Origin: Deltaproteobacteria bacterium
GTDB taxonomy: Bacteria; Desulfobacterota; Desulfuromonadia; Desulfuromonadales; Geopsychrobacteraceae
DNA length: 64,000 bases
NCBI GenBank assembly: GCA_024280335.1
Contig: JAJRQI010000049.1
Coordinates: forward strand, 38,300-102,299
Direction of reading: 5' to 3'
Each line of letters begins with the position of its first letter. The first letter of the stretch is position 1. Positions 15,903 through 24,559 of the stretch are shown here, piece after piece. The notes below the pieces were generated by a model. The model did no database searches, had not been told where the DNA came from, and worked only from the letters and a program-made list of their open reading frames with translations. A program made the translations under genes and the position numbers.

Positions 15903-16348
15903 GGCTGTTCACCTTCAATCGGGGTAAATTCGGCCAGCGGCAACAGTGGCAGCTCCGGCAGTTGGCGCAGCTGCGCGACGCTGATACCGAACAGTTCGGC
16001 ATAGGGGTGCAAGGCCACCGCATCCAGCCTGGCGAACACGGCCGGTTTCAGGTGTCGCTTGACACGCCAGCGGGCGATACCGGCATACTCGGAGAGCAGC
16101 TGCGGATCCATCTGCTGCCTGACCATATAGTAAGCCAGGGTGCTCTTCACTCCGGCCTCGATCTCGCCGATCACCACGCGCAGCTGATCGGCAATCGCCG
16201 CCCAGGCCTGACGCAGGGCAATATTCTTCACCTCCCAGCCGTCACTCGGTTCAAGCGTATAGTGTCCGTCGCTGTCGACGGCATAACTGACTTCACGGCA
16301 ACCGGCATTCAGGCCGCCCTGTTGGGGTACATTGGCTTTTTTCATCAT
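15899..16348 (-). CDS. Unknown 149-aa protein coupled to the BtrH-like gene
   Basis: I do not recognise this family. The protein is soluble and mostly helical by composition, with an N-terminal beta-like part (GHYTLEPSDGWEVKN). A central helix bundle follows (ALRQAWAAIADQLRVVIGEIEAG), then a possible HTH-like segment (LLSEYAGIARWRVKRHL). Its stop overlaps the start of the BtrH-like gene by 4 bp, so the two are co-translated and may form a complex. It follows a 170-bp gap after the PagL-like gene and starts the distal sub-operon. Confidence 0.6.
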   Translation of the reverse strand: MMKKANVPQQGGLNAGCREVSYAVDSDGHYTLEPSDGWEVKNIALRQAWAAIADQLRVVIGEIEAGVKSTLAYYMVRQQMDPQLLSEYAGIARWRVKRHLKPAVFARLDAVALHPYAELFGISVAQLRQLPELPLLPLAEFTPIEGEQP

Positions 16349-16384
16349 TCACTTTCGGTCATTGCTTCGAACTTTAAACCCCCT

Positions 16385-16495
16385 GGACACGGATAAAGTC
16401 TGTTTTCCACGGATCAAGCCGTTACCGCCAAGATTGCTCCTCGCATTGAATCTAAATCTGTGTTCATCCGTGAATATCCGTGTCCCATTGCCCTT
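16385..16495. repeat. Inverted repeat with GGACACGGATA ends
   Basis: GGACACGGATA (16385-16395) pairs with TATCCGTGTCC (16485-16495), and internal CACGGATC/ATCCGTG units extend the dyad. It lies in the gap between two cluster sub-operons. Confidence 0.6.
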
Positions 16496-16519
16496 GACCA
16501 GGATAACCTGACTGCAGTT

Positions 16520-17095
16520 TCAGAATAGATATCCGATCATCAGCAGCGCCGAATTGATGCCGCGATTCTCTTTATAAAGATTGCCGTTGGAAATATGATG
16601 CAAGCGTAAAGCCACGCTCAGCGCGCCACCGCCGCTCAAAGCGTATTCACCACCGACACCGAGCTGCGGATTGAAGTTGAATCTCATCCCCTGACCCTCC
16701 ACCTGAAAATCGGTATAGATCAGGCCGATCCCCGCCTCGGCATAGGGGGTCCAGTTGCCACGACGGAAATACTCAAGATAATAGAGCGCCAGTGCATTGA
16801 CAGCCAGCAGCCCGCGCTGATTTTTAGCGGTGCTGATTCCAACGTTGGCTTCCAGCTTGAGCCGCAACGACTCCGGCGCAGCATGCCAGAAGACCCGATC
16901 ATAATCGAGCAGCAACTGCCCCTGCATAATCAGCAGACCGAAGCGGTCCGGATCGTAGGCACTGCCGACCAGCAGGCCGACGCCATAACGGGTCGGGGCA
17001 AAACCTTCTGTCTGCGGCTCTGCCGCTTGTGCCTGCCCCGGCCGGACCAGCCCCAGAGAGCAGAGCAGCGAAAAAAAGATCAGTAGCGTTCGCAT
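16520..17095 (-). CDS. pagL: PagL-like lipid A 3-O-deacylase
   Basis: The 191-residue precursor has a signal peptide (about 1-25, AQAAEP) and an eight-strand outer-membrane barrel pattern ending in GYLF. The PagL active-site signature is present: LHHISNGNLYKENRGIN, with catalytic His167 and Ser169 and downstream acidic and Asn residues. PagL removes the 3-O-linked acyl chain from lipid A in the outer membrane. It sits ten bases after a ketosynthase-like gene inside the lipid cluster, so it may make room for, or act on, an outer-membrane lipid product. This placement is unusual. Confidence 0.85.
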   Translation of the reverse strand: MRTLLIFFSLLCSLGLVRPGQAQAAEPQTEGFAPTRYGVGLLVGSAYDPDRFGLLIMQGQLLLDYDRVFWHAAPESLRLKLEANVGISTAKNQRGLLAVNALALYYLEYFRRGNWTPYAEAGIGLIYTDFQVEGQGMRFNFNPQLGVGGEYALSGGGALSVALRLHHISNGNLYKENRGINSALLMIGYLF

Positions 17096-17104
17096 GGCAA
17101 CCTT

Positions 17105-18196
17105 TTAGAGCGACAAGCGGATCAGGCCGTAATCGCCACCCGGGCCGAACTTCAAACAGCTGATTTTTTCATCCGAAAATTGCCGGCCAGCGGCCTCCGC
17201 CGCATCATTGGCGCAACCGTTAACTGCAGGATTTGGGTAACGGGTGCGATCAGCCAACGACAGCGCCGCCACCGCCAGATCGAACCCGGCCGCCGTCGGA
17301 AAACTGCCGAAGAGCGGTGCGTAGGCGGTCGCTTCCCGCCCTTTGAGCAGCTGCGCATAGTAGCGACCGCACTCTTTGTGCCCATCGGCACCGACAATCA
17401 GCATATCGTCCTGTGGCAACTCGACCGCATTGACGAGATGATTGCCGAGCCTGACGCTATCGATATAGCCGTAGGGCGCATACTCCTGCGCTTTTGTCAG
17501 CACCAAGAAGACCGCTCCCTCACCGACCACCGCACTCTGCTGGTCGAAGCTAAACGGCTGGATCGGTCCCTGCTCACCGTCGGTAAAGAACTGCTGGCGA
17601 CAGTAGCGCAGCACCTCACAATACTCATCAATCGCCCCGAACAGCACCCGATCGACCCGCCCCTCGGCTAACCAAAGTTGCGCGGTCAACAGTGCCGATG
17701 CGACCGACATTTCAAACTGGGTCACAGTCAGGCTCGGTGCCGTCGCCTTGAACTGCATCGACACATGCGCGGCCGCAGCATTGTGTACCGAATTGGAAAA
17801 GTGGGTCGGTGAACTGCACGCATAACCGAAATCGAGATAGGAATCGAGGAAATCGAAGGTGGTCTTCAGGGTTCCGTAGCCGGTCGCGATCACCACGCCG
17901 GTCCGCGAGCGGTCGGCTTCGAGCAGATCGGCATCTTTAAGTGCCAGACAGGCTCCGAGCAGGGTCATCCGCGAAAAATGATCGATGCGCCGCAGCGCCC
18001 GCTTCGGGATAAACTCACTCAACTCCTCGACCGAACTTCGATAGGTCGGGAACCGGTCGGCTTCGCCGTTGCGTTCGAGGCAAACCTCCTGCGGGGCAAC
18101 CCGACCGGTTTGCAATGCGCTGCGCAACGCTTCGACGCCATTGCCGCAGCCACAGCAGATCCCGATTCCCAGAATTGCCATACGCATATCAGCCAT
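17105..18196 (-). CDS. Degenerate ketosynthase-like protein (chain-length-factor type)
   Basis: The 363-residue protein has the ketosynthase fold (N-terminal ILGIGICCGCGNG, RRIDHFSRM, TGVVIATGYGT). However, the nucleophile position in TVTQFEMSVASAL has no Cys, and the HGTGT and GHxxGAAG histidine motifs are missing (VGADGHKECG, FGSFPTAAGFD). Such proteins pair with an active ketosynthase, as the chain length factor does in type II PKS. It overlaps the active ketosynthase gene upstream by 8 bp, the expected partner. Its role in setting chain length is inferred. Confidence 0.82.
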   Translation of the reverse strand: MADMRMAILGIGICCGCGNGVEALRSALQTGRVAPQEVCLERNGEADRFPTYRSSVEELSEFIPKRALRRIDHFSRMTLLGACLALKDADLLEADRSRTGVVIATGYGTLKTTFDFLDSYLDFGYACSSPTHFSNSVHNAAAAHVSMQFKATAPSLTVTQFEMSVASALLTAQLWLAEGRVDRVLFGAIDEYCEVLRYCRQQFFTDGEQGPIQPFSFDQQSAVVGEGAVFLVLTKAQEYAPYGYIDSVRLGNHLVNAVELPQDDMLIVGADGHKECGRYYAQLLKGREATAYAPLFGSFPTAAGFDLAVAALSLADRTRYPNPAVNGCANDAAEAAGRQFSDEKISCLKFGPGGDYGLIRLSL

Positions 18197-19376
18197 CTCC
18201 TTTGGCGAGGATCAGTACCGCGTTATTGCCGCCGAAGGCGAGCGATTCCGACAGGGCGACATCCCCCTCGACCCGGCTGTTTTCACGCAGCGGGGTCGCG
18301 GGCAGCTCCGGATCGGGTGTGGAAAAACCGATATTAGCCGGCAGCTCGCCACGCTGTAAACAGGCCAAGGTGAACACCGCTTCGATCGCCCCGGCCGCGC
18401 CGAGGGTATGACCGGTGTAGCCTTTGGTCGAGACGAACGGCACGCCCGGCAGAACTTCATGCAGCACCCGGCTTTCGACCCGATCATTATCGGGGGTGCC
18501 GGTGCCGTGGGCATTGACAAAAGCAATCTGCTCCGGTGTCACCTGTGCCGCCGCAAATGCTTCACGCAGCGCCTGTTTGAGCCCGGCACCGTCAGGATGT
18601 GGCGCGGTCAGGTGATAGGCGTCACAAGCCGAACCATAGCCGAGCAGGTAACCACGGGCTTTTTTTCCGTCACGAACCGCCTCGCTCTCGAGAATCAGCA
18701 TCCCCGCTCCCTCACCGAGATTCAGCCCTTTACGATGCAGGTCGAACGGTTTGCACGGTTCGGTGTCGGTGATCATCAAAGAGCTGAAACCGGCGTAGGT
18801 GACCCGCGCCAACTCGTCGGCGCCACCAGCAATGGCAATATCGCAGACCCCGGCGCGTAACCAAGCCGCAGCGATACCGATCGCATCGGTTCCAGAAGAA
18901 CAGGCGTTGACTACGGTCTGATTCGGTCCGTCGAGTTGCAGCTGCCGGGCGATCAGCGCAGCCGGATTGCTGCGTAAATAACGCTCGATGGTAGCCAGCC
19001 CCGGATCCCCATCGGTCTTGTAGGCCCGATAGAAATCATCACAATTCAGCGCACAGCCGACCGTGGTGCCGATGCAGACGCCGACCCGCTTGCCACGCAG
19101 ACTTGCCACGTCCCAGCACGCATCATCCAGCGCTTCGAGGGTCGCAGCCAGAGCCAGCTGGCTGGTCCGGGCATGGATGGTTTCGCACATATCGAGCGGC
19201 AGTTCTAACCCGTCACGCAGCTCCAGCACCGGGTAACTGACCGGATGATCGGTCGAAAAACGCTGTGGTGGCTGCGGATTGCGCTGATTGCGGAACAGGC
19301 TCTGCATCGATTCGGCAAGGTTCATTCCCGCGCCGGAAAGACAACCCAGCCCGGTGATGGCGACTCCTTGCTTCAT
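18189..19376 (-). CDS. Beta-ketoacyl-ACP synthase (KS-D, FabF-like)
   Basis: The 395-residue enzyme has an intact Cys-His-His set: Cys159 in VVNACSSGTDAI, His290 in NAHGTGTPDND and His323 in KGYTGHTLGAAG. It elongates ACP-bound chains by decarboxylative condensation. The start overlaps the stop of the ACP-2 gene by 4 bp, and its own stop overlaps the chain-length-factor-like gene. ACP, KS and KS-beta thus form a minimal type II PKS cassette. Confidence 0.93.
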   Translation of the reverse strand: MKQGVAITGLGCLSGAGMNLAESMQSLFRNQRNPQPPQRFSTDHPVSYPVLELRDGLELPLDMCETIHARTSQLALAATLEALDDACWDVASLRGKRVGVCIGTTVGCALNCDDFYRAYKTDGDPGLATIERYLRSNPAALIARQLQLDGPNQTVVNACSSGTDAIGIAAAWLRAGVCDIAIAGGADELARVTYAGFSSLMITDTEPCKPFDLHRKGLNLGEGAGMLILESEAVRDGKKARGYLLGYGSACDAYHLTAPHPDGAGLKQALREAFAAAQVTPEQIAFVNAHGTGTPDNDRVESRVLHEVLPGVPFVSTKGYTGHTLGAAGAIEAVFTLACLQRGELPANIGFSTPDPELPATPLRENSRVEGDVALSESLAFGGNNAVLILAKGDG

Positions 19377-19627
19377 CCCTGCTGCTTGGCCTCGATGAAA
19401 GCGGCCAGGGTGCTGATCGTCTGCAGCGCCGGACGGCCCTCTTCCATATCCTTGATCTCGACGCCGAAATGCTTCTGTACGACTACCACCAATTCGACGG
19501 CATCGAGCGAATCGAGCCCCAGACCTTCACCGAACAGCGGCTCCTCGTCACCGATCTCTTCAGGCGTCACATCTTCCAGATTTAACTCCTCAATCAACAC
19601 TTGCTTCAATTTTTGCTTGATATCCAT
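19373..19627 (-). CDS. Acyl carrier protein (ACP-2)
   Basis: This is an 84-residue ACP with phosphopantetheine Ser40 in GLGLDSLDAVEL. It is acidic, and its helix II motif resembles ACP-3. It lies directly upstream of the KS-D/KS-beta pair, overlapping KS-D by 4 bp, and 4 bp after the LpxL-like acyltransferase gene. Confidence 0.94.
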   Translation of the reverse strand: MDIKQKLKQVLIEELNLEDVTPEEIGDEEPLFGEGLGLDSLDAVELVVVVQKHFGVEIKDMEEGRPALQTISTLAAFIEAKQQG

Positions 19628-19631
19628 TCAA

Positions 19632-20573
19632 TCACTCCTGCTCGGCCGGTTCTGATTGGCTACCCGACCACATGTTATGAAAGTTGTAGAACTGGTACGG
19701 ATGCTGACGGCTGAACTCCTCCAGCACGACAGCGAACTCTTGTACATAGGGGGCAAAATGCTCGGTGCTGCGCCCCTTGATCTGCGGTACGCGCAGCACC
19801 TTGGCCAACTGCACCCGATAACTGTCGGGACCGGTTTTACGAGTGAAAAAAATCACCAGCGGCGCGCCGGTTGCCGAGGCCAGTTTATAGGCGCTGAACG
19901 GCAACGGCGCCGGTTCACCGAGAAAATCGACCGGAGTACTGCTTTTGTCGCTGCCGAGCAGCCGGTCGCCCATAACGCTGAGAATCTGCCCCTGCTTGAG
20001 CACACCAAGCATTTCGAGGGTTCCGCCGAGATATCCGGTCGGATCGATGACCTGATAAGGGCAGGGGATCCCGGCATGTTCGTAGTAGTGCCGGTCGATA
20101 TCGCCATCCTCGCGGCGCATCAGCATGTTGACCGGCCGCTGTAAAAATTCCAGCGCCGACATCGCCAGCTGCCAGCAACCGACATGGGCGGTCATCAGAA
20201 TCATGCCGCGATTCTCAGCGCAGAGTTCCAGCAGCTCTTCACGACCATCCAGACAGACCTGAAACGATTCGGCTCCAAGGATACCGACCACTGCCCGATC
20301 GATCAACACCTTGCCGAACTCGAGAATCAGCCGGTAGCAGTGCCAGAGACGTTGCAATCCGGAACTCTCGGGGAAGCGCCGCGCCAGATAATGACCGGCC
20401 CGCGCTCTGGCCAGCGGGCTGAACAGCACATACCAGGCGACGACAAAATAGAGCATCAGGTAAGCCGCTTTTCGACCACCCAGCTTTATCGTCAGATAGA
20501 AAGCCCGGTGCTGCCAACCGCTGCCGATACTGCGGCTTGACCAGCTGTTTTTATCGTTAGATTGCTTCAGCAT
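19632..20573 (-). CDS. LpxL-like lysophospholipid/lauroyl acyltransferase
   Basis: The 313-residue protein matches the HtrB/LpxL family. It has an N-terminal hydrophobic anchor (about 36-53), the catalytic-site region MTAHVGCWQLAMSALEF with His130, and the later MGDRLLG and FLGEPAPLPFSAYKLA motifs. The usual H(x)4(D/E) motif here reads H-VGCW-Q, so the acidic partner is replaced by Gln. Members move acyl groups from ACP to a lipid, and aryl polyene clusters contain related enzymes. It overlaps the preceding glycosyltransferase gene by 17 bp. Confidence 0.85.
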   Translation of the reverse strand: MLKQSNDKNSWSSRSIGSGWQHRAFYLTIKLGGRKAAYLMLYFVVAWYVLFSPLARARAGHYLARRFPESSGLQRLWHCYRLILEFGKVLIDRAVVGILGAESFQVCLDGREELLELCAENRGMILMTAHVGCWQLAMSALEFLQRPVNMLMRREDGDIDRHYYEHAGIPCPYQVIDPTGYLGGTLEMLGVLKQGQILSVMGDRLLGSDKSSTPVDFLGEPAPLPFSAYKLASATGAPLVIFFTRKTGPDSYRVQLAKVLRVPQIKGRSTEHFAPYVQEFAVVLEEFSRQHPYQFYNFHNMWSGSQSEPAEQE

Positions 20574-21747
20574 CTTCCTTTTGAACCGACTCTGCCAGCA
20601 GATAAGTCAAGACCCCGACCAGCAGCGCCAACAACGGCGCCAGCAGCAACGAACCTAAAAACCATTCATAAAAACGCTCAAACGCCTGATAGCCGAGGGT
20701 CTCCAGTGAAAGCTCGGTCAACCAGCGACCGTGACGGAAGTAGTGACCGAGTTCAATACAGAGTGCCGGGACGATCGGCGGCATGCAGAGTTGACTGCTG
20801 CTGACCGCCGCCACCTTGTTTAAACGAAAAAATCCGCAGACGAACAGGATGGCGATGGTGTGAAAAAATATCAATGGCCAAGTACCAAGCAAGATCCCGA
20901 CCCCGGCGGCCACTGCCAGACGTTGCGGGCTGCGGTTCTCCCGCAGCAGTTGTCGAATCGAAGCTAGCGGGCGAAATATTGACAAAGCTTTCAACGTGCC
21001 GCTGTTGGTGGTCTGACTTTCAATAATCTTACGATGCGGCCAGGGCAGAACCGAACGCGACGTCAAATGGGTATTCAGCAGGGTCAAGCGCCAGTTGTCG
21101 ACAAAGCCGCGAAAATGGGAAATCCGCTCATCGTTCGGCGGATAGTAGACCGAAATATCAATATCCCGCAACTCCAGACCGGCCCAGGCACTGCGGACCA
21201 GCACTTCAACCTCGAAATTGTAGCGCCGCGTCCAGAAATTCAGCCGGGCAAAGATCAGCAGCGGATAGGCGCGGAAACCGCTCTGACTGTCCTTCAACCG
21301 GCTGCCGGTCTGCAATCGCAACCAGAAGTTGGAAAACTGCCGCCCGAAGCGGGAGGAAGCGGGGATCGAATCCTGATCAAAATCCCGATGACCAACGATC
21401 AGCGCCTGCGGATGCTCAGTAATTGCAGCAAAAAACCGGGGAAGTTCAGCCGGATCGTGCTGGCCGTCGGCATCCAGACAGACCATGTGCGTATAGCCCC
21501 GCTGCAAGCCCCACTCGGCAGCGGTCAACAGCGCCGCCCCCTTACCCTGATTATTCGGGTGTCGAACAAACTCCAGCGGTAAACCTGCCAGCAATCCGGC
21601 AACCGACTCACTGCTGCCATCATCGATCACCAACACCGACGGGTGCAGCTTAAGCACCCCATCAACAACCTGACGCAAGGTTGCCGAATGATTGTAGACC
21701 GGCACGACCACCAGAATTTTTTTTGCCGGCAAATCAGGAGCTGCCAT
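20557..21747 (-). CDS. GT2 glycosyltransferase fused to DUF2062 membrane domain
   Basis: The 396-residue protein has a GT-A glycosyltransferase family 2 domain (about 10-235) with VVVPVYNHSATL, VIDDGSS and the metal-binding CLDADGQHD. A linker and a C-terminal DUF2062 membrane domain (about 285-390) follow, with GILLGTWPLIFFHTIAIL. This fusion is known from aryl polyene and related lipid clusters, where it probably attaches a sugar or forms an undecaprenyl-linked intermediate. It overlaps neighbours on both sides (14 bp with rSAM-3, 17 bp with the acyltransferase), showing tight translational coupling. Confidence 0.87.
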   Translation of the reverse strand: MAAPDLPAKKILVVVPVYNHSATLRQVVDGVLKLHPSVLVIDDGSSESVAGLLAGLPLEFVRHPNNQGKGAALLTAAEWGLQRGYTHMVCLDADGQHDPAELPRFFAAITEHPQALIVGHRDFDQDSIPASSRFGRQFSNFWLRLQTGSRLKDSQSGFRAYPLLIFARLNFWTRRYNFEVEVLVRSAWAGLELRDIDISVYYPPNDERISHFRGFVDNWRLTLLNTHLTSRSVLPWPHRKIIESQTTNSGTLKALSIFRPLASIRQLLRENRSPQRLAVAAGVGILLGTWPLIFFHTIAILFVCGFFRLNKVAAVSSSQLCMPPIVPALCIELGHYFRHGRWLTELSLETLGYQAFERFYEWFLGSLLLAPLLALLVGVLTYLLAESVQKEDAEAI

Positions 21748-23185
21748 AGCGCTTATTACTCAGGGCGAAACGCAAAAACTGTCCGCCGCTGGCGATAAAA
21801 CGCCGCCAGCTGTCGGGCGATTTCCAGAGCATACTCAGATAGCCGAGCAACACCCGGTTGCGTTTGAAATGGCTCTTGTAAAATTCGATAAACAACCGCT
21901 CCAGCTGCTCCTTCTCCATCCCCTGCGGCACGAACTGAAAATGCATGCAGTCCATCTTCTGCCAGTCCTCATCAAAACTGCCGAGTTGATGAATCTTCTC
22001 GTAGATCGGCGAGCCGGGAAAGGGGGTGAACTTGGCCAGATTGAAATCGTCGATCGGCAATGAAAAGACGTAATCCATGCTGCGCCGGATCGAGGCTTCA
22101 CTCTCGCCCGGCAGGCCGATCATCAACAAACCCTTGGTGCGGATACCGCAGGCTTTGATAGTGCGGATCGTCTCCGCCAACCGGTCGAGATCGGCGTTCT
22201 GCCGATGCTGGGCGAGCAGCTGCGGGTCGCCCGTTTCGATCCCCAAGCTGACCATCCAGCAGCCGGAAGCCTTCATCAGCTGTAACAGCTCGCGATCGAC
22301 ATGCTCGGCGCGTACCGCACAGTTGAAGGTCATCCCCAGCGGTCGGTCGATCAACATCCGGCAGAATTGTTCGACCCGACCGCGATGTAAAGTAAACTGG
22401 TCATCATAGAAATTGATATGTCGGATACCGAATCGATCGCGCAGATACTGCAGATGCCGGTAGAGATAATCGGCCGAATTATAGCGGAAGCCGCGCTGAA
22501 AGACGCTGCGGTCACAGTAGCTGCAACTGTAGGGGCAGCCGCGACTGGAGATGCAACTGCTGTTCGGTGCGGTCGGGTAGTTGAAGATCGGCAGCTTGTA
22601 GGCCTCCGGATAACCGGCCAGCTTTTCATAGGCCGGAAACGGCAGCTCGTCGAGAACCAGCGCATCGTTGCGATAGTCGTTATTGACGATCGTACCGTCA
22701 GCGGCTCGCCAGACCAGGCCAGCGACATCCTGTGGCTCAGCACCAGCCAACTGCGCCAGTTCGAGCAGGGTCTGCTCCCCTTCACCGATCACCGCATAAT
22801 CGATCAGCGGGGAGAATTCCAGCACTTTCTCCTGCAAGGCCGAAACGTGCGCGCCGCCGAACACCGTGCGGATCTCCGGCACTTCTTGTTTGGCCAACTG
22901 CGCCAGCCGCACACCGTCATGAAAACTGGCGGTGGTGCAGCTGAAACCGATCATGCCGGGGCGCTCATGACGCAGCAGTTCCAGCAAACGGCTGTCGGCA
23001 TCCGGGTGCGCGTAGCAATCGAGGATCAGACTGTCCAGCCCGGCGCGGTCGAGATAGGCGGCGATACTCGCCAACCCGAGCGGCGGCATGATATTCGCCC
23101 TGCGCGAGATATCGTTTGCGGCGGCGTCAAGCTGATAACCGAGCGGATGAACCAGGAGGATTTTTTGATTATTCAGTTCTGCCAT
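21734..23185 (-). CDS. Cobalamin-binding-domain radical SAM protein (cluster rSAM-3)
   Basis: The 483-residue protein has a B12-binding N-terminus (about 8-160) with FGGAHVSALQEKV and GEGEQTLLEL, then a radical SAM barrel with CPYSCSYC (Cys217, Cys221, Cys224). The C-terminal part has the FTPFPGSPIYEK motif typical of BchE/HpnJ-type class B enzymes. It is the third of three consecutive radical SAM genes, 15 bp after rSAM-2. Relatives catalyse ring formation or methylation at unactivated carbons, so chain cyclisation or C-alkylation of the ACP-bound or free lipid is plausible. Confidence 0.87.
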   Translation of the reverse strand: MAELNNQKILLVHPLGYQLDAAANDISRRANIMPPLGLASIAAYLDRAGLDSLILDCYAHPDADSRLLELLRHERPGMIGFSCTTASFHDGVRLAQLAKQEVPEIRTVFGGAHVSALQEKVLEFSPLIDYAVIGEGEQTLLELAQLAGAEPQDVAGLVWRAADGTIVNNDYRNDALVLDELPFPAYEKLAGYPEAYKLPIFNYPTAPNSSCISSRGCPYSCSYCDRSVFQRGFRYNSADYLYRHLQYLRDRFGIRHINFYDDQFTLHRGRVEQFCRMLIDRPLGMTFNCAVRAEHVDRELLQLMKASGCWMVSLGIETGDPQLLAQHRQNADLDRLAETIRTIKACGIRTKGLLMIGLPGESEASIRRSMDYVFSLPIDDFNLAKFTPFPGSPIYEKIHQLGSFDEDWQKMDCMHFQFVPQGMEKEQLERLFIEFYKSHFKRNRVLLGYLSMLWKSPDSWRRFIASGGQFLRFALSNKRYGSS

Positions 23186-23200
23186 CTACCAAGCCCGGAG

Positions 23201-24559
23201 CTATTTCTTGCGTTGTTTCGGGAAGCGGATCAAACGATCCCACATCAAGCCGCGATAACCGAAATCCTTCATAATCTCCATCCGCTTCAAGCCTTCCGAA
23301 GGTGGAAAAATACGATTCTTCTGCCCGCGAAAATGCTTCTCGATCGTCTGCTCCATCTGCTGCCGGTCGAGCAACGGTGAAAAATAGTAAACCGGTTTGA
23401 GCAGCGGGGTATCCACCGCAATCACCCCGTCAGCGATGGCGCGTCGGTGCAGCGGCGCTTCCGGATGGATGCGGATGCCGGAAAAAGCAAAGACCACCGA
23501 AGCGCCCAACTGAGCAATATTTTCCAGCCCTTCCGCCAGGGTGATTTCATCCTCATCCGGGCCGCCGAACATAATGAAATGCGCTGCCGGCAGCTGCTCC
23601 GCCAGGCAGTTCCGGTTGACTTGCAGGACTTCGGCAAAGTTCAGCTTTTTGCAAATTCCGGCCAGGGTTCGGTCGGCGGCGGCATCGGTTCCCAACTCCA
23701 GCGCGTAGAGACCGGCGCGCTTCATCAGCGCCAACTCTTTACGACCGATCCCCTGCGGGCGGAAAAACGCCGACCACTGCATATCCAGTTCACGCCGCAG
23801 CAGCTCCTCGACCAGCAGCAGATAGTCACCCTGCGGATCGTTGAACACCGAATCGGTAAAAAACACCCGCTCGACGCCGTGCTCCGACTTCAATCGCTCC
23901 AGTTCATCAACCACCAGACGCGGATCACGGACCCGAAAGCGGTTCCCCTCCAGATGCGGATAGGAGCAGTAGCTGCACCGGTAGGGACAGCCGCGTTTGG
24001 TCTGCAGATTGACCATGCCGCTCTGCTGCTGATAGAAATCGATCAGCGGCTGGTCGAACAGCGGGGCACTGAACTGATCACCGTCCAGCGGGGCACTGCG
24101 CGGAATAATCTGCGCCATACTTTCACCTGCGGCCAACTGCCGCACCAGTTCGGGCAGCGAACGCTCGCCCTCACCGATGATCGCGTGATCGACCTGCAGG
24201 TATTCGGCAATCTCCTCCGGCATGATGGTCAAGGCCGGGCCACCGACGACGATCGGGGCGCTGCTGACTGCGCGGATCTGCGCCACTAGCTGTTGGGTCC
24301 GCTGCAGATACCAGGCATTTTCACCGGAGAACGAATCGACGTTGTCGATGTTGCGCAACGAGATCGAAATCAGCTCGGGCGCGAACGCACGCAACCGCTC
24401 TGGCAGTCGAGTCGGATCATCCGCATGGGCCAGGCAGTCATATTGCTGAATCTCATGTCCAGCCCCGACCAGAGCGGCGGAAACTACCGCCATTCCCAAC
24501 GGATAGACCGGATAGGGATCGACTGCGGTGTTGCTGGAAATGAGAAAAACCCGACTCAT
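23201..24559 (-). CDS. Cobalamin-binding-domain radical SAM protein (cluster rSAM-2)
   Basis: The 452-residue protein shows PIVVGGPALTIMPEE and GEGERSLPELV of the B12-binding part. The [4Fe-4S] motif CPYRCSYC follows at Cys191, Cys195 and Cys198. Its C-terminal portion contains IMFGGPDED and an SGIRIHPEAPLH stretch seen in lipid-type members. It overlaps the stop of rSAM-1 by 4 bp. It differs clearly from rSAM-1 and rSAM-3, so the three probably catalyse successive, distinct steps. Confidence 0.87.
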   Translation of the reverse strand: MSRVFLISSNTAVDPYPVYPLGMAVVSAALVGAGHEIQQYDCLAHADDPTRLPERLRAFAPELISISLRNIDNVDSFSGENAWYLQRTQQLVAQIRAVSSAPIVVGGPALTIMPEEIAEYLQVDHAIIGEGERSLPELVRQLAAGESMAQIIPRSAPLDGDQFSAPLFDQPLIDFYQQQSGMVNLQTKRGCPYRCSYCSYPHLEGNRFRVRDPRLVVDELERLKSEHGVERVFFTDSVFNDPQGDYLLLVEELLRRELDMQWSAFFRPQGIGRKELALMKRAGLYALELGTDAAADRTLAGICKKLNFAEVLQVNRNCLAEQLPAAHFIMFGGPDEDEITLAEGLENIAQLGASVVFAFSGIRIHPEAPLHRRAIADGVIAVDTPLLKPVYYFSPLLDRQQMEQTIEKHFRGQKNRIFPPSEGLKRMEIMKDFGYRGLMWDRLIRFPKQRKK

